A DNA stretch of 64,000 bases, from the NCBI GenBank assembly GCA_963966185.1, contig CAWZYM010000362.1, forward strand, positions 113,501 through 177,500. The letters run 5' to 3'. The stretch is from Rhabditoides inermis (Eukaryota > Nematoda > Chromadorea > Rhabditida > Rhabditidae). A program made the position numbers and the translations under genes. Of this stretch, positions 44,254-54,846 are shown piece by piece (position 1 is the first letter of the stretch; each line of letters starts with the position of its first letter). The notes under the pieces are model-generated. The model saw nothing but the letters and a program-made list of their open reading frames with translations, did not search any database and was not told the DNA's origin.

Positions 44254-45160
44254 TTCTACTGTCCCTCGGGCGAGAAGTGCCCGCTGGTCGGTTCAACCAT
44301 GCCATGGGCTTTCATGCCCGGCGAGATCGCCACCATTCTCGGCGACGAATTCGAGGAGTTCAAGCGGAATCGCGAGGCCGCCGGCGTCAGGTGAGCCGCA
44401 GGCCATTCGTGGCGGGACCCATTTTGAAGTGGACTAGTAGTTTATCGAGAACGGGAAACGTTGACATTACTTTTACTTTACGCAAAAACTTTACTTTAAG
44501 AGAACAGAACTTTACAAGTCATAATTCACGAGTTTGCCGTTATCATCTTCAAAATACCGTACTATATTCACAAACTACCGTACCCTTTCTAACCTACCGT
44601 ACTCCAGTTCCGCCCCGGCCACCGCAGTCGCCGCGGTTGCCCCCGCGACCTCCTTGCCGAGCAACGGGGGAGGGGCAGTGCCACCGGTGAGTCACGTTTC
44701 CTACTTTATAGAAATTGTTTAGGGTTTTTGCAAATGTTATTACAGTTACAATTACAATTACGTTTGTTTACGTTTAAAAAATTACACAAAAGACGAGACG
44801 GCCAAATTTTCTCGAGTACATTTTCATTACTGTGCTGTTTAGTGCATCTCCGGTGTTAGAATTGTTGAACGGTGTTTGTATTAGTATCGAAAAGCGACAA
44901 CCGATGATAACACATTGTGAAACTTATACAAACCTATAACTGTATCAGATTCCTTTACGTTTCGAGAGTTGTTTATGAGAAGAAAGATCTGTGATTTACA
45001 ATCGGGTTAACGGTGTCAGTAGTAATCAAAACTAGTAATCATGTTTCTTTTTCCAGACGGCTCAGCAGTCGTCCCCATCCACCACCTCCTCCAATTCGTC
45101 CTCAGCCTCCATGGCATCTGCCCCCTCTGCCACCAGCACACAACACATGATGGTCAACTA
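44254..45160 (+). pseudogene. Duplicate IRF2BP C-terminal exons lacking their splice acceptor
   Basis: Equivalent to 28819-29670. The first exon (to 44390) starts inside the RING at CTACTGTCCCTCGGG without the CTCTAG acceptor seen in the other copy, so the duplication breakpoint is within the exon. The Ala/Pro exon (about 44609-44687) and last exon (from 45057, ending MMVN at 45159) are open and keep the C that the other copy lost. Confidence 0.75.
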
Positions 45161-46500
45161 GCGCCAGGGAATTCGCGTCGGGACCCCGCGGCGACCAGGC
45201 CCCGCCCCCTCCGATCTCGGCCCCTCTATTTTACTCTTTCTTGTTGCGGCACGCTAATAAGGCTACATCGAGAGAGAGTGTGTTTGTGTGTGTATCAAGT
45301 GACCTTATGACGAGTATATGTTCATTCTCTGTGTTTTGTGTTTTGCTCTCGCTTCTTCTCTCGTCATCGGTTACTCGTTGTGTAAGGATTGTGTACTTGT
45401 GCAATCTAGGTATCTACTGTAGTTTAAAAAAAAACTGTACATCTTCTTAGCATGCGGCAAGCATAGAGAGCACTGCCTTTTTTGAGTATCCTAGATCCTA
45501 GATCCAACCCACTATTGACGAATTTTTCACTGTTTTTTTCAAGGAATACAAAGATTTCTCGCTGTAATTTACGCACTTTAACTTGTTTCTCCGCTCTACT
45601 TTCGTGTTCTTTTTTTCTATTTTTTTACCGAGATAAAACGATATGTCCAGTTGTTTCGTTCGTCAGTTCACAAAAAACAACTTAGAAACTTAGAATAACA
45701 CAACCTATTTATAATCAATACTGAGCTAGTTGGTGTGCTGATAGTGGTTATTGAAAGATCTAATTGAAACATTGGAATAAGTCTTTTTATCGAGATAAAA
45801 CGATATGTCGAATTGTTTTCATAGGACCTGGCGACTGTGTTAGCAAGGTGATAGATGGGAGAAGGAAGACATGATAATAATAATGACAATGATTTATGCA
45901 CATGTCTACCGAATGTAAGCAGTAACAATACAATCAAACGCAGTAACTGTTGTGTCCGCAGATGTAATTCTTCAATGAACACATAACAATTAATTCCTTG
46001 GAACAATCATGTGGATGTCTCTCTTCTGAAATAGAAGAATAGCATTAACTCTAACTGCAAACAGAATTGAAACTCACATGGACTCTGAGAAAATGTTCCA
46101 TTCGATGTAGAAATTCACGTATTCGCCAGTTGTTTTGCGGATCGTACCTTGAATTAGCAAAGCAAATACTATAGATAGTGCTAAACAAACAAAAAACACT
46201 TACACGTATAGGAAGTATAAGTCATGGAACTAGACAGAAAAATCCGATGTAGGCGAATATTCTTGACATATGCTGAGTTGTTGTTTGGCTCACCGGTCAC
46301 TCGCTTTTATGCATATGGAATCGTTAACCACTTGCCTGTGGCATAACCCATTCGCAAGGTTCAATTACGGCGAGGTCAGTTTCTTGCCGTCAACCTGATT
46401 GAATTTGCTTGACCAAGCAACAGCCGTTTCATGCTACCTACTCCATACCGTACTCTGCAAAAACAAAATGGATAGTCCGAGAAAAAAAACGAACATAAAA
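44254..46500 (+). repeat. 2.2-kb segmental duplication, copy B
   Basis: Partner of 28819-31000. Parts of it recur again in scrambled order: its intron segment at 50375-50703, its CTAACTGCAAACAG segment at 51149-51185 and its GTGTCCGCAGATGTAATTCT segment at about 52200-52226. Confidence 0.85.
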
Positions 46501-46943
46501 ATATTAGTACTACCGAGGCTCATTTGCACAATTTTTTCTCTGTCTGCGTCACTTCTTCTTATTGCTCACGAGATTTTTTTCCCCCGAGATGCTCGAAAAC
46601 CGGGAACCCGCTTTATTTTGTTTTTGTTCACGTTATGTACTATTTTGTAAAAAAAAAAAAGAGTCTAGTGTAGAAAAAATGATCATGAATGATAATCAAT
46701 GATTAGTGAAATGTTCATCGTTAACACGTTAACAACAATTAACAAAATTAACAAAATTTGATATGGGGTTTTGTCGCGCTTGTGATGCGAACCGTTTTAT
46801 TGGCAAGTTGATATACAGTTTTAACACAACATGAGTGAGTTTCTTGGAATGCGTCGAGGAAAAATACTTCTTTTATGTAAAAAAAAAGAAGTTATTCATT
46901 CATTAAAAAAAATCTGAAGTGTGACATGTCTCCGCCCACTCAC

Positions 46944-47062
46944 GCTCCGCCCACTTGGCAGAGAATGCACTGCCAGCGACGGAACGATCGGACGAGAAGA
47001 CGAGAACCATGGTGTGAGGAGTAAGGGAGAGAATGGGCAGCGGGAGAAGTGTGCCGCAGAAC
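46944..47062 (-). CDS. CUB-domain exon (orphan)
   Basis: One minus-strand exon between TTTTTTTCTCGCAG and a GTGAGTGG donor encodes FCGTLLPLPI, HTMVLVFSSDRSVAG and SAFSAKW, the C-terminal half of a CUB domain (typical F.SD.S..G.GF.A.W). CUB domains are extracellular binding modules. I found no neighbouring exon that completes the domain. Fragment or part of an unrecognised gene. Confidence 0.5.
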
Positions 47063-47099
47063 CTGCGAGAAAAAAAAGTTTGGAACAAGGCAACCAGGA

Positions 47100-48180
47100 T
47101 TGAGAAGAAACTTTGCACGAAACAATTCAATACTCATGTGGGTGATAGGCATGTGGGTGACACGTATCCGTCAAATACTTGATTACTTCCTTTAAGGAAC
47201 ACACCACTATAAATTTCGTACATAAACTACGACTGCCACATGAAAGAATACTATAATACAACAACTTTTCATTAAAAAAAAACTTAATGCAAAAATGAAC
47301 GAAAATGTAGAAAAAAAACCAGCAGCGAATTTTTGTTTCATAGTGAGAAACACCCAATCTGTAATCAGAGTATGAACATAGTTACCGATTGGGAATTTCT
47401 CACTACGAAATGAAAACTTTGCGGCTCGTTCTCTACATGTTCCATTCATTTTCAGAATATGATGTATTATGAAAATTTATAATATTTTGATATTCTATCA
47501 CGTGGCATTCTTGGTTTATACACGAAGTTCAGAGTGGTATGTTCCTTTAAAGAGCGTTTTCCAAGACTTCATTTTTTACAACTCATCTGTAATGCACTGT
47601 CGTCGTAGTTTATTATTGTAGACAAGTGGAAAGTTCTCTAGGCGTTGTTTTTACTCGATATCTCTGTAGCACCGTTGTGCTACTCTCGAGACACCCGTGA
47701 TACGCTCAACAAAACGACAATAATTTATATGCGAAACATGGAATCAATGCAGAACAAAATATATTTGTTTAGTCCACCTCCAGTTGACGCGCCATCGTTG
47801 AAGGTGCGCACATTGCCGTCCGTCGTCCTGGCTCCGCCCATTACTCCGGAGGATCTTGGAATTCGAGAAATTATTAGTGTTCTGATTTTGTGTGTTTGTT
47901 GAGTGTTCCCTTGAGTGAATTGAGTGATTGAGCGTATGTTTTGAGTGTTTGTAGATCGTCCGTGTGATCTACTTTAATGTGTCTACATTATTATTGTTTA
48001 TTGAATCGTCATTAATTGTGTAATGAATTGTTGCTATTTTCTGTGCCTATCGCATATTGGCCAGTTGCATCCACACGAGCAAGCGGTGCAACTGAGAAAA
48101 GAATTGTGAATTGATCTGTGCTAAGTGTAAGATCATATACTGCTGGCTGAACCCATTGCTATTGGGTATCGATTGATTAT
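47100..48180. other. Unassigned region
   Basis: Contains a short repeat GCATGTGGGTGA (also at 42255), an 85-bp segment near 47585-47670 similar to 51225-51310, and a plus-strand open stretch at 47645-47902 without family resemblance. Confidence 0.4.
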
Positions 48181-48186
48181 CGATTG

Positions 48187-48705
48187 GCTCGTAGTGCGCG
48201 AGGAGGTGGCATGGAGTGCGCTCGTAGTGCGCGTGGAGGTGGCGTGGAGTGCGCTCGTAGTGCGCGTGGAGGTGGCGTGGAGTGCGCTCGTAGTGCGCGT
48301 GGAGGTGGCGTGGAGTGCGCTCGTAGTGCGCGTGGAGGTGGCGTGGAGTGCGCTCGTAGTGCGCGTGGAGGTGGCGAGGAGGGGTGGAGTGCGCTCGTAG
48401 TGCGCGTGGAGGTGGCGTGGAGTGCGCTCGTAGTGCGCGTGGAGGTGGCGTGGAGTGCGCTCGTAGTGCGCGTGGAGGTGGCGTGGAGTGCGCTCGTAGT
48501 GCGCGTGGAGGTGGCGTGGAGTGCGCTCGTAGTGCGCGTGGAGGTGGCGTGGAGTGCGCTCGTAGTGCGCGTGGAGGTGGCGAGGAGGGGTGGAGTGCGC
48601 TCGTAGTGCGCGTGGAGGTGGCGTGGAGTGCGCTCGTAGTGCGCGTGGAGGTGGCGTGGAGTGCGCTCGTAGTGCGCGAGGAGGTGGCGTGGAGTGCGCG
48701 CACAT
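48187..48705. repeat. 33-bp minisatellite, ~15 copies
   Basis: Unit GTGGCGTGGAGTGCGCTCGT followed by AGTGCGCGTGGAG. Two variants carry GAGGAGGGG. Open in all frames of both strands, hence long spurious ORFs. A three-copy version with CTTAG instead of CGTAG lies at 52227-52335, in the same position relative to the duplicated Ly6-like gene. Confidence 0.95.
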
Positions 48706-48709
48706 TTGT

Positions 48710-49513
48710 CGTTGGGATCGTGCGTGCGGTGAGGTGCGACGGTGACAGCAAAATGGCAAAACGCAATACGCGAGTTTCAGCAGTTATCATTTCTGAATAA
48801 GTGCTAGTCGAGCAAAGCTATGTATCAATTCAAACCATTCCATCTGGTCACACAAAATCTAAAACCAACATAAAACTCATTACCATAAATTTAAACAAGA
48901 AAACTTGCTACAAAATCTTTATTAAACAGTGCTCAAAAACATTTAAGACAGTTGACTAAAGTACACTTGATACGAATTTAAGCGAGGCAGGGCTAAATGG
49001 AGCGGAGTCTAGACGAGAGCAGCTGCAGTCATGGCCAGGGAAGCCAGAGTGGAAGTGGCGACAGAATGGGACTCGGCCGAAGTCTTTCCGGAGCGCGGAG
49101 GTGCGGGTTCGGCCTTGGGGGAATCCGCAGCAGCGGGTGCGACAGTGGCAGTACCCGTAGCAGCGGGTTCGTCAGCGGAGGGTTGGGGCTTGGGCTTGAA
49201 GACGGTTCCCACAGCCGAAGTATGCGCTTCCTTCACGAACTTGACGATAGAGAGGTAGATGTTGGAGAAGTGGTACTTCTCGCCGACCTCCACTCCCTTG
49301 ACGAACTTGGCGGCAACTTTCAGTTTGGCAGCGTCAATGGTGATCTCGTTTTCACCACCGGACACTCTCAGAGTGAGTGGGGCGATCTGCATGCTCAGGC
49401 TAGACAGCCTCTTCCCCAGCTTCGACACATCGTCCAAGCAGCACTCGACGGTGACAGTGCCCTTCAGAACCATGCACTTGCCAGTGGCAACCTGAATCGC
49501 TGGGGTGAGCAAG

Positions 49514-49545
<32 letters not shown>

Positions 49546-50285
49546 GAGAGAGAGACTGAGAGTTATAGAGAGAGAAGAAAGAAGGAGAGAGAGTTTGTGT
49601 AAGAATGAGAGAGATGCATGCACTCACTCCACAGGCCGCCACACACGCGCCCTCCTTCTTCGCAGGCGTCCTGTCCTCTCCGGCAGTCATCTTCACCTGG
49701 CACATCTGTCCGTCGTCGCACGTCTGCGCAATGAAGTCGTCCGCGTCTGCAACCGACCATCAATCGATAACCGATCGATAGTCGATACCTCCGGTTTTCC
49801 AGCTGCCGACGGGGCAGTTGGTGGCTGTTCCGTGGACGGCGGGGAGAGCGGCGACGAGAAGGAGCGGCAGGAGAAGAGGGCGGACCATGGGACTGGTCGA
49901 GGCAGGCGAACGGGGACACACTGAAGAGGATGGAAGGACGACGCTGCTTCACAGACCGCGCCGCATTAGGCGGTGAAGCAAATGAGGAAAGGGAAAGAGT
50001 GGCGGCAGGCAGATGGGGGTGGGGATTTAATCGAGATGATTTCATCACAGTTAATTATCTGCGTCACACGTCGATGATCAAACATAAAAACTCCATAGTT
50101 CATATTCAATTACTTGAATTTTCCAATACTCCTTCATGTAAATGCTCCTCCATGCTCCTTTCGCTACAGTGAACAATCTCGAGCTGCAGTTGTCCACCAC
50201 TACTTGTAGTCGTTCCTGCCCCCATAGAACAAATCTGACAATCGAGAGAAAACAGATTGGCGGGAAAGTGAAAATGCCCAATCAT
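48710..50285 (-). repeat. 1.6-kb duplication containing the Ly6-like gene, copy A
   Basis: Collinear with 52365-53975, from GGTGACAGCAAAATGGCAAA through the gene to CAATCATCGATG. The two copies are about 3.7 kb apart in direct orientation. Confidence 0.9.
49009..49888 (-). CDS. Secreted, GPI-anchored-type cysteine-rich protein (Ly6-like), 233 aa
   Basis: Three exons: 49789-49888, 49628-49746 and 49009-49491 (702 nt, in phase). Signal peptide MVRPLLLPLLLVAALPAVHG, then a Cys-rich domain with C-11+-C-x5-C...C-x3-C-x6-C...CC spacing (QTCDDGQMCQ, GACVAACG, KCMVLKG, VECCLDD), a predicted helical/beta region of about 90 residues, a Lys-Pro/Ala-Pro spacer and a hydrophobic C-terminus (VATSTLASLAMTAAALV) fitting a GPI-anchor signal. 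The CC-x-D end resembles Ly6/uPAR folds but the full consensus is not met. Likely a cell-surface protein of unknown function. Intron 2 carries a GA microsatellite (49515-49600). Duplicated at 52642-53560. Confidence 0.75.
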
Positions 50286-50374
50286 CGATGTTTTTCGATA
50301 CGCTATAGCTGAAATTTAAATTCGGTTAGCAGCGTTTTCATCAGTATGGCATTGAAACCGATAACCGTCAACCG

Positions 50375-50703
50375 TTTCCTACTTTATAGAGTTTGTTTAG
50401 GGTTGTTGCAATTGTTATTACAGTTACAATTACAATTACGTTTGTTCACGTTTAAAGTTAAAAGCCGAAGTTACACAACCAAGGACGAGACGGCCAAATT
50501 TTCTCGAGTACATTTTTATTACTGTGCTGTTTTGTGCATCTCCGGTGTTAGAATCGTTGTACGGTGTTTGTATTAGTATCGAAAACCGACAACCGATGAT
50601 AACACATTGTGAAACTTATACAAACCTATAACTGTATCAGATTCCTTTACGTTTCGAGAGTTGTTTATGAGAAGAAAGATCTGTGATTTACAATCGGGTT
50701 TAC
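50375..50703 (+). repeat. Detached copy of an IRF2BP intron segment
   Basis: About 330 bp matching 44690-45020, from CGTTTCCTACTTTATAGA to ATCTGTGATTTACAATCGGG. Confidence 0.85.
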
Positions 50704-50824
50704 GGTGGCGCTGCTTGCGCGCGACCGGTGCAAAACAGTCATGGCGCCCGAATGGTGCGGGGATTTTTGAACTGGAGAAATGGCGGGAACTTTAGCTCTT
50801 TTAAACGCGTATTGCCACTCACGC

Positions 50825-50900
50825 AAAACTTTTGCCGTAGACAGGACTCGAACCGGCGAGGTCTGCGCCATAACGGCGCAGACACGCATTGAGCCACACA
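50825..50900 (-). repeat. tRNA-derived SINE-like sequence
   Basis: Minus strand carries the A-box-like TGGCTCAATGCGTG and a canonical B-box GGTTCGAGTCC, a strong anticodon-type stem (TCTGCGCC/GGCGCAGA) and a near-complete T arm. U33 is missing and the acceptor stem is poor, so it is a tRNA-derived repeat rather than a working tRNA. Confidence 0.5.
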
Positions 50901-51039
50901 GCAAGTTAACGAGCTTTCTTCATCTGGGTTTATGTCTTCTCTCGCAATTTCTGCAGAATTGAAGCGTTCAACAGAATGGAAGTCGTGACGGGACCAATTT
51001 TGAGTTTGAATTAAAATGCTGCAACTGCGAGTTGCAACA

Positions 51040-51151
51040 TTTGAAAGCAACGCAGAATCGTCGTTCTTTCGCAAAAATTGCAAATGTGTTAGGTTAATAT
51101 GATTTTTAATAATACTCCGAGTCAAAAATAAGTCGCCACTGTTCCTTTAAC
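51040..51151 (+). repeat. Dispersed repeat B, copy 2 (ends at TTAA)
   Basis: GCAGAATCGTCGTTCTTTCG...GTCGCCACTGTTCC-TTTAA, followed directly by CTCTAACTGCAAACAG, which at 46046-46062 follows an unoccupied ATTAA. The right edge at TTAA is therefore an insertion boundary. Confidence 0.75.
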
Positions 51152-52226
51152 TCTAACTGCAAACAGAAATGAAACTCACATGGACTCGTTTAGAAGTTTA
51201 CATTTTTTTCCAATTCATCTGTAATGCACTGTCCTCGTAGATTATCATTTGTGACAATTGGAAAATTCTGTAGGCATTGTTTCCTACTCGATATCTCCCT
51301 CTGCTACTGCATCTTGTCTCAATTTCGCGATAGTTATCGGAAACGTTTCATTTTGGTTTTCACGTCCAGCACGTCCAGCGTTTTGAAGAAGAAAAACGAC
51401 AGAAAAAGGGAAATCAAAGAAATATCATGATGCAAATTTTGTGTCTTCATCAAATTCATATTTCTCGCAAATTGCATTGTAAAAACCGGGTTCGTCTAGT
51501 TTGGAGCAAGCTTTTATTCCATTATAAGCACAATACAAAAGTTCGAACCGAGTACGTGTTAGAACGATACACCGAAAAAAACAGCACGTTGTGTGTGGCG
51601 ATTCACTGATTGACATATTTTCTGCAAACAAAATAGTGAGGTTCGATTCGCACGGTAGAAATGTGTACGCTGCCAGAAATCGTCCTCACTCGTTGCACTC
51701 TGCTCCACCCTTGGGTTCGGGCCGACTACAAAGGGTCGGACTGCCATTCGTGTTCATCCATCCGCTTCCGTTGGGGTGCATACTCGACCATGCCACACTG
51801 CGGCAGAAAGTAAATATGAGAATGACGTATCCGATATATGTGGATGTAGATGAAATAGGCATTATGAGATGAATGATGTATATGGCCTGTCACTCGCTTT
51901 CTATCCGGACTATCATGTGCTCTATTCTGCCAGAGGCAATACTATAGATTCGATTATGATGTAGTCGGCTTTTTCTAATGTCGTTTTTCCTTTCCCTCGC
52001 CCGTTGCCAGCGGCACAGTTGTGTGAGATATCGCGAGAGAGCACGCAAAATGAAGAGAACCGAGAGAACGCAGATTGGCGGGAAATTGAAAATGCCCGCT
52101 CGGCGCAGTCTTTTCATCATTTTTGATACGCTGTGATTGAGTGAAACAATATTGTTTTGCATGTAAGAAGTACACAGTATCAATCAACGCAGTATCTGCT
52201 GTGTCCGCAGATGTAATTCTTCAATG

Positions 52227-52335
52227 ACGTGGAGTGCGCTCTTAGTGCGCGCGGAGGTGGCGTGGAGTGCGCTCTTAGTGCGCGCGGAGGTGGCGTGGAG
52301 TGCGCTCTTAGTGCGCGCGGAGGTGGCGTGGAGTA
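52227..52335. repeat. 33-bp minisatellite, three copies
   Basis: Same unit as 48187-48705, with CTTAGTGCGCGCGG. Lies at the same distance from the second Ly6-like copy. Confidence 0.9.
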
Positions 52336-52364
52336 CGCGCACTTTTTTCTTTTTTTGATCGTGA

Positions 52365-53975
52365 GTGCAGCGAGGTGAGACGGTGACCGCAAAATGGCAA
52401 AACGCGAGTTTCAGCAGTTATCATTTCTGAATAAGTGCTAGTCGAGCAAAGCTATGTATAAATTCAAACCATTCCATCTGGTCACACAAAATCCAAAATC
52501 AACATTAAACCCACTACCATAAAATCAAACAAAAACATGCTACGAAATAACAAAATCTTTAGTGTTCAAAAACATTTAAGACAGTTGACTAAAGTACACT
52601 TGATACGAATTTAAGCGAGGCAGGGCTAAATGGGGCGGAGTCTAAAGGAGAGCAGCTACAGTCATGGTCAGGGCAGCCAGAGTGGAAGTGGCGACAGAAT
52701 AAGACTCGGCCGAAGCCTTTCCGGAGCGCGGAGGTGCGGGTTCGACCTTGGGGGAATCCGCAGCAGCGGGTGCATCAGTTGAAGAACCCGAAGCAGCGGG
52801 TTCGTCAGCGGAGGGTTTGGGCTTGGGCTTGGTCTTGGGCTTGGGCTTGGGCTTGAAGACGGTTCCCACAGCCGAAGTATGCGCTTCCTTCACGAACTTG
52901 ACGATAGAGAGGTAGATGTTGGAGAGTGGTACTTCTCGCCGACCTCCACTCCCTTGACGAACTTGGCAGCAACTTTCAGTTTGGCAGCGTCAATGGTGAG
53001 CTCGTTTTCACCACCGGGTAATCTCAGCGTGAGGGGGGCGATCTGCATGCTCAGGCTAGACAGCCTCTTCCCCAGCTGAGACACATCGTCCAAGCAGCAC
53101 TCGACGGTGACAGTGCCCTTCAGAACCATGCACTTGCCAGTGGCAACCTGAATCGGTGCGGTGAGCAAAGAGAGTTAGAGGCAGAGAGAGAGGGAGGGAG
53201 AGAGAGAGAGAGAGACGGAGAGACGGAGAGTGATGGAGAGAGAAGAAAGGAAGAAAGGAGGAGAGAGAGTTTGTGTGAGATTGAGATGCATGCACTCACT
53301 CCACAGGCCGCCACACACGCGCCCTCCTTCTTCGCAGGCTTCTTGTCCTCTCCGGCAGTCATCTTGACCTGGCACATCTGTCCGTCGTCGCACGTCTGCG
53401 CAATGAAGTCGTCCGCGTCTGCAACCGAGCATCAATCGATAACCGATCGATAGTCGATACCTCCGGTTTTCCAGGTGCCGACGGGGCAGTTGGTGGCTGT
53501 TCCGTGGACGGCGGGGAGAGCGGCGACGAGAAGGAGCGGCAGGAGAAGAGGGCGGACCATGAGACTGGTCGAGGCAGGCGAGCGCTGATACACTGGATAG
53601 GGTGAAAAGGACGACGCTGCTTCACAGACCGCGCCGCATTAGGCGGCGAGGCAAATGATGAAAGGGAATGAGTGGCGGCAGGCAGATGAGGGTGCGAAAA
53701 TTATTTTATCAAAGTGATTTTATCAAAGATAATCGTCGATGATCATCCATGAAAACTCCATAGTTCATATTCAATTTATTGAATATTCCAATGCTCCTTC
53801 ATGTAAATGCTCCTCCAGCGCGGAGCCCATCTTTCGCCACATTGAACGGTCTCGAGCTGCAGTTGCCCACTGCTTGTAGTCGTTCCTGCGCCCATAGAAC
53901 AAATCTGACAATCGAGAGAAAACAGATTGGCGGGAAAGTGAAAATGCTCAATCATCGATGTTTTTTGATACATCA
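52365..53975 (-). repeat. 1.6-kb duplication containing the Ly6-like gene, copy B
   Basis: See 48710-50285. Copy B has an extra GGGCTTGG expansion (Lys-Pro repeat) and several indels. Confidence 0.9.
52642..53560 (-). pseudogene. Second Ly6-like copy, frameshifted
   Basis: Same three-exon layout as 49009-49888: ATG at 53558-53560 with the same signal peptide, and the Cys-rich exon (DDFIAQTCDDGQMCQ, ACVAACG). In the last exon GGAGAGTGG (near 52920) replaces GGAGAAGTGG of the first copy. This one-base loss ends the frame soon after VGEKYH. The rest of the C-terminus remains open in the other frame, with an expanded KPKPKTKPKPKP spacer and a hydrophobic tail, so the lesion is recent or a sequencing error. 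Confidence 0.75.
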
Positions 53976-53979
53976 TCGT

Positions 53980-54840
53980 TGAATGCCGTGAATGGTGAAA
54001 GTGAAAATACTGTTGTTGTTGTTTTTCGTTTCATTCGATAGCGAAACTCATTTTGTTACCTAAGCGAGTGACTCAACGAAATGAAACAAAACAAAGAAAA
54101 CAAAATGAGAAGGAAAGGAGAATGAGAGGAGAAGAGAGCAGAAAAAAAGGCTCTCATACAGGGTGAAAGTTGAATTTTAATCTCGGGCCAGGTTCTGTAG
54201 AGCAAATGCAATCTGATGGATGGGAATAATGAGTGATGGTTTCCAATGACGTCATCATTCAAATCCCGGCGATTCCTTCCATCAAATGCCGCCTGCGAGC
54301 AGAGCTCGTCTCACTCTCACGATTCATATTTACAGATACAGAGTTCTCTTGTTTCAATAGCTTCAGTGAAAACGCTGTTGTGTTTCGGTTCTCTCCGCTG
54401 CATCACTTAGATGCGATACGTTCTATGTACCTTTCTCATAATTGTTCGATGTATGTACTCTTCTCGTAACTCCCACTTATGATTGTACCTTTCTAATGAT
54501 TCTGAACTCATACGATCAGTTATGAGCGGTCTTTGGCCCTGATACGGTAACAAATCCAATTAAACGCAATGTTTTAATTGAGTCACGATTAGCAAAAGAC
54601 ACAGTTGAAGCGAAAGTCGCTGAAAAAGTAAAACATTAGCGAATAAATTATGAGGTATCCGTGTTTGTGTGCAGAGAGGCTGAAAACGGAATTGAATTTT
54701 ATATAATGCAGATGTTCTGCTCGCTCAAATAGAGCCGCTAATAACTAGTGCTTCACTATTTGGCTAAGAATTCGCTGTGAAGTCGTTATGTTCTCGTCAA
54801 GGGTTGAGTAAATGTTTTTTTGGCTGTTTACCTAACCACA
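53980..54840. other. Intergenic, nothing recognised
   Basis: AT-rich with a GAGAAGGAAAGGAGAATGAG stretch near 54110. The chemoreceptor's first exon, if separate, should lie here, but I could not identify it. Confidence 0.45.
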
Positions 54841-54846
54841 TTTCAG

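Noticed and set aside
47645..47902. 85-codon plus-strand ORF (PPPVDAPSLKVRTLPSVVLA)
   Set aside because: Part overlaps a small dispersed repeat and there is no family match or splice support.
48047..48790. Long Thr/Ser/Arg- and His/Arg-rich ORFs on both strands
   Set aside because: Produced by the 33-bp minisatellite, which lacks stops in every frame.
51590..51660. tRNA B-box-like GGTTCGATTCGC
   Set aside because: No convincing A box and no stems; below the standard of the other tRNA-like repeats.
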